A program made the position numbers and the translations under genes. Shown one piece after another: positions 8,947 through 18,712 of a DNA stretch of 42,860 bases; the first letter of the stretch is position 1, and every line of letters starts with the position of its first letter. The notes below the pieces were generated by a model, which was not told where the DNA came from, did no database searches, and saw only the letters and a program-made list of their open reading frames with translations. Source of the DNA: an uncultured Polaribacter sp. (GTDB lineage: Bacteria > Bacteroidota > Bacteroidia > Flavobacteriales > Flavobacteriaceae); contig CAJWTV010000012.1 in the NCBI GenBank assembly GCA_913047375.1, positions 1 through 42,860 of the forward strand. The letters are read 5' to 3'.

Positions 8947-9726
8947 TTATAATTGATTCGCATCAGCAATTAATTCTGCTATATCTTTTACAATAACTTC
9001 AGACTCTTTTTCTTTGAATTTAATTCCATCCGTCATCATTGTATTACAATAGGGACAGCCGGTTGCAATAATTTGAGGTTTTGTTTCTAAAGCCTCTTCT
9101 GTTCTTAAAATATTTATTTCTTTATCCCCTTTTTCTGCGTCTTTAAACATTTGTGCACCTCCAGCACCACAGCATAAGGCAGATTCTTTATTACGCTTCA
9201 TTTCTGTTAAGTTGACACCTAACCTACGAATTAGATCTCTTGGAGATTCATATACTTCGTTGGCTCTTCCTAAATAACATGGATCATGAAAGGTGACTCT
9301 TTTTCCTTTCAAAATAGTGTCATCTATTTTCAAACGTCCCTCTGAAATTAAATTTTGGATGAATTGCGTGTGATGATATACTTCGTAATTTCCACCTAAA
9401 CCTGGATATTCATTTTTTAAAGTATTAAAAGAATGTGGATCGCATGTTACAATTTTTTTTACTTCATAACCATTTAGAATTTCAATATTCATAAGTGCTT
9501 GCATCTGAAATAAAAATTCATTACCGGCTCTTTTAGCAGCGTCTCCAGTGGATGATTCCTCTGTTCCTAAAACTGCAAAATTAACATTAGCTGAATTTAA
9601 AATTTTCACAAATGCTCTTGATATTTTCTTAGCCCTATCATCATAACTTCCAGCTGCACCGACCCAAAACAACAATTCAGGTTGCTCTCCTTTAGCAATC
9701 ATTTCTGCCATTATTGGTACATTCAT
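8947..9726 (-). CDS. CCG-domain Fe-S oxidoreductase subunit (HdrD/GlpC/FadF C-terminal type)
   Basis: This 259-residue soluble protein has two tandem CCG (cysteine-rich) domains, as in the catalytic half of HdrD, GlpC and FadF. The second domain is intact: C150, C185-C186-G187, C224 and C227, with spacing that fits CX31-39CCGX35-36CXXC. The first domain is degenerate. Positions where relatives carry ligand cysteines read WVGAAGSYDD (residues 21-30), EESSTGD (56-62) and CDPHS (95-99), so only C95 remains. Such proteins pass electrons between a soluble donor and a membrane quinone module. The partner is the next gene upstream, whose C-terminus ends with the GAPW...R..W stretch that precedes CCG domains in fused relatives. 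The two genes are separated by 73 bases. Precise donor and acceptor are unknown. Confidence 0.85.
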   Translation of the reverse strand: MNVPIMAEMIAKGEQPELLFWVGAAGSYDDRAKKISRAFVKILNSANVNFAVLGTEESSTGDAAKRAGNEFLFQMQALMNIEILNGYEVKKIVTCDPHSFNTLKNEYPGLGGNYEVYHHTQFIQNLISEGRLKIDDTILKGKRVTFHDPCYLGRANEVYESPRDLIRRLGVNLTEMKRNKESALCCGAGGAQMFKDAEKGDKEINILRTEEALETKPQIIATGCPYCNTMMTDGIKFKEKESEVIVKDIAELIADANQL

Positions 9727-9799
9727 AATTTTAAATTTGGTTTTGTTAATTGTAGGTGTTTTAATTTATTTTGAAGATGCTCTTTCATTTAAAAAATGA

Positions 9800-11113
9800 T
9801 TATTCTTCTTTCACCCAGTTTAATCTGTCTTGTTGATTATATTGCCAGGGTGCACCATTATTTTCTACATTAGTCATCATCATATTTAATTCTTGTGGTG
9901 CAGCACTTTGTTCCATAACTAAATATTTTCTCATGTCCATAATTATAGATAGTGGATCTATACTAATTGGACATTCTTCAACACAAGCATTACAACTTGT
10001 ACAAGCCCATAATTCTTCTGGTGTAATGTAATCGTTTAATAATTGTTTTCCATCATCTTTAAAGGTACCATTATTGTTATCTATATTTCTACCAACCTCT
10101 TCTAAACGATCTCTGGTCTTCATCATTATATTTCTTGGTGATAATTCTTTACCAGTAAGACTAGCAGGACAAGCAGAAGTACATCTACCGCATTCTGTAC
10201 ATGTGTAAGCATTTAATAGCTGAACCCAACTTAAATCTGCAACATCAGAAGCACCAAATTTTTCGGGAACTTCTTCTATTCCTTCTTCTGGTATTGCATA
10301 TGGATCTGCTGATGGATCCATCATTAATCTAACTTCCTTAGTTACAGCTTCAGAATTAGCAAATTGCCCTTTGGGGTTTAAATTACCAAAATAAGTATTT
10401 GGAAATGCTAAAAGAATATGTAAATGCTTCGAATAAAACAAATAATTTAAGAAAATTAAAATTCCCGTAATATGAATCCACCAAGCAGTCCTTTCTATAA
10501 TATGTAAATTTTCTGGGGTATAGCCCTCGAAAAAAGGTGCTAAAAATTGACTTATAACATTACCAATTCCCGCTTCTTGAAAAGGAGAATCTGTTGCATT
10601 CATTATAATAAATAATGACATTAAAACCATTTCAAAATAAAGGATTAAGTTACCGTCTTTTTTGGGCCAACCTTCCATTTCTTTACTTAGAAATCTTTTA
10701 ATATTAGAAACATTTCTACGCAACCAAAATATAATTACAGCTACAAAAACTAAAGCTGCTAATACTTCAAAAACACCAATCAAAAAACCATAAAACCAAT
10801 CACCTAAGAACGGTTTAAAAATTCTATGTGTTCCAAATAAACCATCTATAACTATCTCTAGAACTTCTATATTTATAATTACAAAACCAACATAAACAAT
10901 AATATGTAAGAGACCTGAAAAAGGTCTTTTTACCATTTTAGATTGCCCAAGGGCTATCATTGCCATGTTTTTAAAGCGTTGAGCTTTATTATCATTTCTA
11001 TTAAGATCTTTTCCTAAGTTTATATTTCTGAATATTTTCTGGATGTTAAATACAAAAAAACCTATACCCGAAATTAATAAAACTCCAAAAAGTATATTTG
11101 AAATATAACTCAT
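9800..11113 (-). CDS. Membrane cytochrome b-like/4Fe-4S dicluster oxidoreductase subunit (HdrE plus ferredoxin type)
   Basis: The 437-residue protein has an N-terminal membrane module with hydrophobic segments at about residues 5-23, 66-92, 108-130, 158-172 and 208-228. Histidines H70, H214, H230 and H232 sit in the NarI/HdrE-like positions that could bind heme b (WWIHITGILIFLNYLFYSKH). A cytoplasmic ferredoxin domain carries two CxxCxxCxxxCP motifs: C305, C308, C311, C315 and C371, C374, C377, C381. Together with the following CCG protein it rebuilds the domain order of B. subtilis FadF and related ETF:menaquinone oxidoreductases, but split into two genes. It lies 9 bases after the MCE gene in the run that also makes menaquinone enzymes. 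Electron transfer to menaquinone is inference from domains and context. Confidence 0.85.
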   Translation of the reverse strand: MSYISNILFGVLLISGIGFFVFNIQKIFRNINLGKDLNRNDNKAQRFKNMAMIALGQSKMVKRPFSGLLHIIVYVGFVIINIEVLEIVIDGLFGTHRIFKPFLGDWFYGFLIGVFEVLAALVFVAVIIFWLRRNVSNIKRFLSKEMEGWPKKDGNLILYFEMVLMSLFIIMNATDSPFQEAGIGNVISQFLAPFFEGYTPENLHIIERTAWWIHITGILIFLNYLFYSKHLHILLAFPNTYFGNLNPKGQFANSEAVTKEVRLMMDPSADPYAIPEEGIEEVPEKFGASDVADLSWVQLLNAYTCTECGRCTSACPASLTGKELSPRNIMMKTRDRLEEVGRNIDNNNGTFKDDGKQLLNDYITPEELWACTSCNACVEECPISIDPLSIIMDMRKYLVMEQSAAPQELNMMMTNVENNGAPWQYNQQDRLNWVKEE

Positions 11114-11122
11114 AATAGATTA

Positions 11123-12088
11123 TTATTGATTGGTTTTATTACTGTTATTATTTTCTTCGTTAAATTTACTCGTTTTCTTTGCAAATAATGAAAAATGAAC
11201 AAATCGCTTAGGGTTTAATTTTATTTCTCTTAATAATTGTTCTAACTCTTTGGATACATTTGTCAAGTTAGTGTACATAGCATCATCATTAACAAATTTA
11301 CCAATAGAACCTTTTCCTTCATCTATACCTTTCAATAATGAATTAACAGTTGATAAAGTCACTTCTGCATCTCTCATTATCTTTCCTAAATTTGCATTTA
11401 AAAGTGTATCTGATACTTTTGCTAAATTCTCTGAAATATATTTTGTGTTTCTTACCGTTTCATTTAACCCTGTAAATGTAGAATCCATAATACCATTTAC
11501 AGATTGAATTGTTTTACGAACATCTACTAGTGTATACTCTAAAGTTTTTACTGATTTTTTTAAGCTTAAAGTTGTTTTATTATCTAAAATATTATTTATG
11601 TTCTTAAATAAAGAATCCGCACTAACTATAACATTTTCTAATTTCTCTTGTATCGGATCTAAACGTTCTCCTATAGATGTAAATAAACTAGATTCAATTT
11701 GTCCTTTTAAAGTATCTCCAGAAACTGCATTGACTCCGAAATAATCTGGAACAACAGCCAAATTAGAACCTCCTAGTGGATTTGGAGAATATATTTTTAC
11801 AATACTATTTTTAGAGAACATGAAATCATTATCCATAGAAAACAGAACAATCAAACTACCTCTTTTAATTGGATTAGAATTAAATAAAATATCATCAACT
11901 TTACCTACTTTTAAACCATTAATAGTTACTAAACTAGATTTACTTAAACCAGCTATATTAGAATACTCTACTATAAATTGACGATTATTTGGCTGAAAAA
12001 TATTTTCTCCTTTTAAAAAATTGTACCCCCAGAAGAACATGGCTATAACTATGATAGCAACTATTCCAGTTTTTAATTCTTTAGACAT
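11123..12088 (-). CDS. MCE/MlaD family phospholipid transport protein
   Basis: The 321-residue protein has one N-terminal membrane anchor (about residues 7-25), an MCE domain at roughly 36-115 (FIVEYSNIAGLSKSSLVTINGLKVGKV, through the PLGGSNLAVVP segment), and a long helical, coiled-coil-like tail (about 130-290). This is the architecture of MlaD and related solute-binding subunits that form hexameric rings in the inner membrane and carry phospholipids across the periplasm. The ABC permease and ATPase partners (MlaE and MlaF) are not in this window, so they are encoded elsewhere. The gene starts 51 bases after the amidase and ends 9 bases before the Fe-S gene. The pairing with a cell-wall amidase and, across the divergent promoter, with lptD suggests an envelope-assembly neighbourhood. 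Confidence 0.9.
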   Translation of the reverse strand: MSKELKTGIVAIIVIAMFFWGYNFLKGENIFQPNNRQFIVEYSNIAGLSKSSLVTINGLKVGKVDDILFNSNPIKRGSLIVLFSMDNDFMFSKNSIVKIYSPNPLGGSNLAVVPDYFGVNAVSGDTLKGQIESSLFTSIGERLDPIQEKLENVIVSADSLFKNINNILDNKTTLSLKKSVKTLEYTLVDVRKTIQSVNGIMDSTFTGLNETVRNTKYISENLAKVSDTLLNANLGKIMRDAEVTLSTVNSLLKGIDEGKGSIGKFVNDDAMYTNLTNVSKELEQLLREIKLNPKRFVHFSLFAKKTSKFNEENNNSNKTNQ

Positions 12089-12139
12089 ATCTGTTTTTTT
12101 TATTAAAACAAAATTACTAATTATTTTTATTAGAAAACG

Positions 12140-13252
12140 TTAAAGTTTATCGATTTTCTGAGCTTGTTTAATTGAAATTTTCTCTCCATTTTTAAAAGCT
12201 ACAATAAAAGCTGACCGGTACCCTTTTTTCTTGGCTATTTTTAAAGATTTTTTTGTTCTTTCTAAATTAGACGAATTACCATAATAATACTTATAAAAGC
12301 CTCTTACTTTAACTCTTTCTACTTCTCGAAGCCCTTTAAAATTGTAAGATTTTGTTCGAATTTTGTTTTTACCAGATGCAATTTGAATTTTATATTCAAT
12401 AGTTAATGAGACATCTTCAACTAATACATCATCTGAAATAGAAATTGTATTAATTTTTAATTGATTGATGTATTTTTTTATAGCATCAGCGATAGCAATT
12501 GATAAAGCTTTTTGACCTTTTTTAGAGTTTAAATAACGTCCTTCTTTTTTATTTGTTAGAAAACCTAACTCAACTAAAACACTTGGCATTATAGTTTCTC
12601 TTAAAACCTGAAAGTTATCTTGTTTTACTTTTCTATCTACTCTTTTTAATTTTTTTGTAAAATTAGATTGAATTAAACTTGCAATATTTAAACTTTTATC
12701 TAAATTTTCTTCTTGCAATAGAGATAATCCAATAATAGATTCTGCAGAGCTTGAATCGAAGCCTCTATAACGTTGCTTGTAATTATCCTCTTTAAGAATA
12801 ACCGCATTTTCTCTTTTTGCAATTTCAAGATTTTTTTTATTTCCCCTAATACCTAAAACAAACGTGCCTGCGCCAAAGGCATTAGATGTGTGAGAATCAC
12901 AATGAATTGAAACAAATAAATCTGCCTTGGCATTATTTGCAATATCTCCTCTTTTCCATAAATCTAAAGAAATATCTTTATTTCTGGTAAAAACAACTTT
13001 TATATCGTCTTCTTTATCGATTAGTTGACCTACTCCTAAAGATACTTTTAGAGCAATATTTTTTTCTTTAAATCCACTGCCTGGCCTTCCTAAATTTCCT
13101 GGATCTCTACCACCGTGTCCTGCATCTAAAACTACTACATATTCTTTTTGAGCATAGACAAGAGAATTATTTATTAACAAAAAACAAAATAGCACTAAAA
13201 AAAGAAGATTTTTAGCTTTAATATTAAATTTATGGTTTAGTAGAAAATTCAT
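12140..13252 (-). CDS. N-acetylmuramoyl-L-alanine amidase (AmiC-type, Amidase_3) with SPOR-like C-terminus
   Basis: This zinc amidase cleaves the bond between MurNAc and the stem peptide, usually for cell separation. A signal peptide covers about residues 15-35 (ending VYAQ). The Amidase_3 domain runs from about 38 to 265, with zinc ligands H46 (DAGHGGRD), E63 and H117 (SIHCDSH) and the catalytic E228 (VLVELGFLTN). The C-terminal 85 residues (YKIQIASGKNKI through AFIVAFKNGEKI) look like a SPOR-type fold, which in other proteins binds septal peptidoglycan lacking stem peptides. The gene is the first of the long - strand run and has a strong promoter match that overlaps the start of the divergent lptD. 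Confidence 0.92.
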   Translation of the reverse strand: MNFLLNHKFNIKAKNLLFLVLFCFLLINNSLVYAQKEYVVVLDAGHGGRDPGNLGRPGSGFKEKNIALKVSLGVGQLIDKEDDIKVVFTRNKDISLDLWKRGDIANNAKADLFVSIHCDSHTSNAFGAGTFVLGIRGNKKNLEIAKRENAVILKEDNYKQRYRGFDSSSAESIIGLSLLQEENLDKSLNIASLIQSNFTKKLKRVDRKVKQDNFQVLRETIMPSVLVELGFLTNKKEGRYLNSKKGQKALSIAIADAIKKYINQLKINTISISDDVLVEDVSLTIEYKIQIASGKNKIRTKSYNFKGLREVERVKVRGFYKYYYGNSSNLERTKKSLKIAKKKGYRSAFIVAFKNGEKISIKQAQKIDKL

Positions 13253-13281
13253 CGATAAAATTTAACTAATTTTAGTAATTA

Positions 13282-13289
13282 TAAGTTTG
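13282..13289 (+). promoter_or_regulatory. Possible -7 box for lptD
   Basis: TAAGTTTG fits TAnnTTTG and lies 56 bases upstream of the TTG start of lptD on the same strand. No good TTG/TTTG box is found about 19 bases upstream (only TTTA), so this is a weak assignment. Confidence 0.35.
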
Positions 13290-13325
13290 GAGCTTCGAAA
13301 TTTGAACCATACTTTTACCGTTAGA

Positions 13326-13356
13326 CAAAAATAGTATTTATAGCATTGCAATCAAA
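13326..13356 (-). promoter_or_regulatory. Bacteroidota-type promoter for the amidase-mlaD run
   Basis: Read on the - strand, TTTG at 13356-13353 is followed by exactly 19 bases and then TATTTTTG at 13333-13326, a full match to the TTTG-N19-TAnnTTTG consensus of Bacteroidota housekeeping promoters. Transcription would start near 13320 and leave a leader of about 70 bases before the amidase ATG at 13252. The upstream box lies inside the first codons of lptD. Confidence 0.7.
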
Positions 13357-16042
13357 CCTATCATACATTCTTTTATTTTTCTACCTTTTTGTGTTTCACA
13401 AAGGTTTCTCTCAGGACATAAAAAAGAAAAAAGAGCTATCTACAACAAGTATTAAAAAAAATATACTTATTCCTAATATAAAAAAAACTCTACCAAGTAA
13501 AGAAAAGAATACTTTATTACAAAAAAAAATAGATACTTCATTATTTGATTCCATCAAGCCAAAGGAGACTCTTAAGGATATTATTATTCACGATGCGAAA
13601 GATTATACAATACAAAATGCGAAAGACAAAACACTAACCTTATATAATGAAGCAGTTTTAATCTATGGAGAAATTGATTTAAAAGCTGGAATTATAATAG
13701 TTGACTATAATAAGGAAACTTTATTTGCAAAAGGAATAATTGATAGTACAGGTTATACTCAACGTCCTCTTTTCAAACAAGGAAATGAAGAAACTGAACA
13801 AGATTCTTTAATCTATAATTTTAAAAGTAAAAGAGCTTTAATATATGGATTAAAAACTAAACAAGGTGAAATGTTCACATATGGTGAAAAAACAAAACGA
13901 GTTAATGACTCTACTATATATGTTCGAAAAATTCGATTTACTACTTCTGACAAAGAAGATAACCCTGATTATTATATCACAACCAATAAAGCAAAACTTG
14001 TACCTGGTAAAAAAATAATAGTAGGTACAAGTAACTTGGTCATAGCTGATATTCCTACACCTTTATTTTTACCTTTTGCTTATTTCCCTTTGGGTGAAAA
14101 AAGTATTTCTGGTTTTCTAATTCCTGCTTTTGATACTGGAAGTTCCAACAGAGGTATTGGTTTTCAAAATGGTGGGTATTATTTTGCTATTAATGATTAT
14201 GTGGATCTAGCAGTCAGAGGAGATGCATATTCAAACGGAAGCTGGGGATTAAGAGGGCTCTCTAATTATAACGTAAGGTATAAATATAGTGGAGGTTTTA
14301 ATTTAAGTTTCGAAAATATCGTACAAGGAATAAGAGGTTTTTCAACGTATAATAAGTCAAGTAATTTTAATGTTAGGTGGAACCATTCACAAGATACTAA
14401 AGCCAGCCCTAATTCTAGGTTTGCAGCGTCGGTAAATCTTGGTAGTAGTAAATATTTTAGAGAGTCATTAAATGAATTTAATTCTTCTCAATTTCTAACA
14501 AATACATTCAACTCTTCAGTAAGTTATTCCAAAAGATTTGTAGGGACTCCATTTAATTTATCTGTCTCTGCAACACATTCTCAAAATACAAATAATCAAT
14601 CTATTAACATGACATTGCCTTCTTTAAATTTAACAATGTCTAAGATTTTTCCTTTTGAAGGAAAAGGAGGAGTTAAAAAAAATCCAATTCAGAAAATGGG
14701 TTTTGATTATACAATGCAAGGAGAATATAGAATTAATACAACTGAAGATGAATTCTTAAGTTCAAAAATGTTTAAAACTGCAAAATCTGGAATGAAACAT
14801 CGGACTGGAACAAGTACAAATATAAAAGCTTTTAGATATTTCACCCTTTCACCAAGCGTTTCTTATCAAGAAACTTGGAATTTCAATTATCTTAAGAAAA
14901 CCTATAGTGAAAATGATAATGAAGTTATAACTGATACAATAAGTGGTTTTAAATCTTTTAGAGAATATAACACTGGTATTAGTCTGTCTACAAATATTTA
15001 TGGAAGTTTTCAATTCAATAAAGGAAGATTGAAAGCAATAAGGCATACAATTAGACCCTCAATTTCTTATAACTATACTCCAGATTTTGCAAAAAAATAT
15101 CAAGAAAAAGTTCAGCAAAGTGAAGACCCTTTTGATTTATTGACCTACACTCCTTTTGATAATAATGTTGGTATATATGGAGCTCCTAATTCAGGGTTAA
15201 GTAACTCTATTGGAATTTCTTTAAATAATGTTGTAGAAGCTAAGGTGGCTAATAAAGACCCTGATAGTGATGAAGAAGATAAAAAAATAACAATCTTAAA
15301 TAATTTAAATTTTAGTACAGCTTACAATATCGCTGCAGATAGTTTAAAATGGAGTAATGTTAATATAAGTGCTGGTACAAGATTGTTTAATGATAAAATG
15401 GCCTTGAATTTAAATGCCTCATTAGATCCATATCAAGTAAATGATTTAGGTATCTCAATTGATAAATTCAACCGTAATCTCTTTAGAATAGAAAGAGCTA
15501 ATTTAACGGCTAATTATAGCTTGTCTAGTGCTGATTTTAGCAAAGATAATAAAGATGATCAGAATTCTAAAAGTGGAAACGGAGCTCAGGATACACCTGA
15601 TGTACTAGGAGGAAATATAAATCCTACTAATAGATTTGCTCAAACTGGAGCGAACAGAAATAATGATAAAAAGAAAGACGTTGAAACGAAATTATACAAT
15701 GCAGATATTCCATGGAACCTAAACCTGGCATATAGTGCAACATATGCAAATAACGGTAGAGAGCCTGGTGACGTTCAAACTCATTCTGTAATGTTTAGTG
15801 GTAATTTAGAATTATCTCCAAAATTCAAAGTAGGTTATTCTTCTGGTTATGACTTAAAGGATGGTGCTTTCACATTCTCAAGGTTTAATTTCTCGAGAGA
15901 CTTAGATAGCTGGCAATATAATTTTAGTTGGGTGCCGTTTGGGAATATATCTTCTTATACCTTCTTTATTGGTGTGAAATCTTCTATTTTACAAGATTTA
16001 AAATGGGACAAAAATAGGCCACCAGATAGAAGATTATTTTAA
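13346..16042 (+). CDS. lptD: LPS-assembly outer-membrane protein LptD (OstA-like)
   Basis: LptD is the outer-membrane beta-barrel that inserts lipopolysaccharide into the outer leaflet. The 898-residue protein has a signal peptide (about residues 5-22, ending FSQ). An N-terminal OstA/LptA-like beta-jellyroll follows at about 95-235 (ANDATV-like strands, YGEKTKRVNDSTIYVRKIRFTT). The long remainder is barrel-like, starting at the conserved FLPFAYFPLGEKSISGFLIPAF stretch. The start is a TTG: in this frame there is a stop at 13322-13324, no ATG until about residue 175, and the TTG directly precedes the signal peptide. The exact start could shift by a few codons. ridA follows 39 bases later. Bacteroidota LptD is sequence-divergent from E. 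coli, so the call rests on the OstA-type region and overall architecture. Confidence 0.87.
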   Translation: MQSNLSYILLFFYLFVFHKGFSQDIKKKKELSTTSIKKNILIPNIKKTLPSKEKNTLLQKKIDTSLFDSIKPKETLKDIIIHDAKDYTIQNAKDKTLTLYNEAVLIYGEIDLKAGIIIVDYNKETLFAKGIIDSTGYTQRPLFKQGNEETEQDSLIYNFKSKRALIYGLKTKQGEMFTYGEKTKRVNDSTIYVRKIRFTTSDKEDNPDYYITTNKAKLVPGKKIIVGTSNLVIADIPTPLFLPFAYFPLGEKSISGFLIPAFDTGSSNRGIGFQNGGYYFAINDYVDLAVRGDAYSNGSWGLRGLSNYNVRYKYSGGFNLSFENIVQGIRGFSTYNKSSNFNVRWNHSQDTKASPNSRFAASVNLGSSKYFRESLNEFNSSQFLTNTFNSSVSYSKRFVGTPFNLSVSATHSQNTNNQSINMTLPSLNLTMSKIFPFEGKGGVKKNPIQKMGFDYTMQGEYRINTTEDEFLSSKMFKTAKSGMKHRTGTSTNIKAFRYFTLSPSVSYQETWNFNYLKKTYSENDNEVITDTISGFKSFREYNTGISLSTNIYGSFQFNKGRLKAIRHTIRPSISYNYTPDFAKKYQEKVQQSEDPFDLLTYTPFDNNVGIYGAPNSGLSNSIGISLNNVVEAKVANKDPDSDEEDKKITILNNLNFSTAYNIAADSLKWSNVNISAGTRLFNDKMALNLNASLDPYQVNDLGISIDKFNRNLFRIERANLTANYSLSSADFSKDNKDDQNSKSGNGAQDTPDVLGGNINPTNRFAQTGANRNNDKKKDVETKLYNADIPWNLNLAYSATYANNGREPGDVQTHSVMFSGNLELSPKFKVGYSSGYDLKDGAFTFSRFNFSRDLDSWQYNFSWVPFGNISSYTFFIGVKSSILQDLKWDKNRPPDRRLF

Positions 16043-16081
16043 GGAAAAAATATAAATATTAATTCATGAAAAATAAAAATA

Positions 16082-16462
16082 ATGAAAAAAATAATTATAA
16101 CCTCTAAAGCACCTTCTCCTATTGGACCATATAGTCAAGCTGTATTAAGTGGAAATACACTATACACCTCGGGACAAATTGCTATAAACCCACTTACAGG
16201 AGAGTTAGTATTAGAAAATATAAAAGCTGAGACTACTCAGGTAATGGAGAATATGAAAGAAGTTTTAGCTGCTGCAAAAATGACCTTTGATAACGTTATA
16301 AAAACTTCTATTTTTGTCTCTGATATGCATGATTTTAAAGAAATAAATGCTGTTTATGGAACCTATTTTAAAGAAGAGACTGCTCCTGCAAGAGAAACCG
16401 TAGAAGTCTCTAATTTGCCTAAGTTTGTAAATGTTGAAATTAGTATGATCGCTACGAAATAA
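16082..16462 (+). CDS. ridA: RidA family reactive enamine/imine deaminase (YjgF)
   Basis: RidA hydrolyses reactive enamine and imine intermediates such as 2-aminoacrylate released by PLP enzymes. The 126-residue length is exact for the family. Typical motifs are APSPIGPYSQAV (residues 10-21), LYTSGQIAINPLTGELV, the FVSDMHDFKEINAVYG segment, and the C-terminal PARETVEVSNLPKFVNVEISMIA, which contains the substrate-binding arginine of the family. It sits 39 bases after lptD, likely on the same transcript, and is followed directly by the long bidirectional terminator shared with gap. Confidence 0.95.
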   Translation: MKKIIITSKAPSPIGPYSQAVLSGNTLYTSGQIAINPLTGELVLENIKAETTQVMENMKEVLAAAKMTFDNVIKTSIFVSDMHDFKEINAVYGTYFKEETAPARETVEVSNLPKFVNVEISMIATK

Positions 16463-16475
16463 GAGTTTTGATTTA

Positions 16476-16529
16476 ATTTTCAATAAATAAGCCTGATAGA
16501 TTAATCTATCAGGCTTATTTATTGAAAAT
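16476..16529. terminator. 54-base perfect palindrome, bidirectional terminator between ridA and gap
   Basis: Bases 16476-16502 and 16503-16529 are exact reverse complements (27-base arms). The transcript would fold into a very long hairpin with a UUAA tip, containing the core AAGCCTGATAGATT. The outer part of each arm is A/T, so the arm itself supplies a U-rich 3' end in both directions. It lies 13 bases after the ridA stop and 11 bases beyond the gap stop, between convergent genes. Confidence 0.9.
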
Positions 16530-16540
16530 ATTATATACTC

Positions 16541-18543
<2,003 letters not shown>

Positions 18544-18596
18544 AATTATTAATGTAAAAATACTAAATTTAAAGGATTTTTAAGTAATAAAATAAC

Positions 18597-18614
18597 GAAA
18601 TCGTTTGCGATTTC
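18597..18614. promoter_or_regulatory. Inverted repeat in the pfkA/symporter divergent region (possible operator)
   Basis: GAAATCG at 18597-18603 and CGATTTC at 18608-18614 are perfect 7-base arms around TTTG. The repeat lies 54 bases upstream of pfkA and about 100 bases upstream of the symporter ATG. No T-run follows, so it does not look like a terminator. The CG-containing symmetric form is compatible with a regulator site, but no regulator can be named. Confidence 0.4.
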
Positions 18615-18712
18615 CCTACTATTATCAACTAATTATCACACTCTTTTTATTTTTTTACAGATGTTAATTATTAAAAAGTATTTACTATTTTCGTGTTTAC
18701 AAAAAAATATAG

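Noticed and set aside
16066..16107. A 13-codon ATG frame between lptD and ridA
   Set aside because: It is made almost only of Lys and Asn codons in A-rich sequence, overlaps the ridA start and shows no sign of coding.
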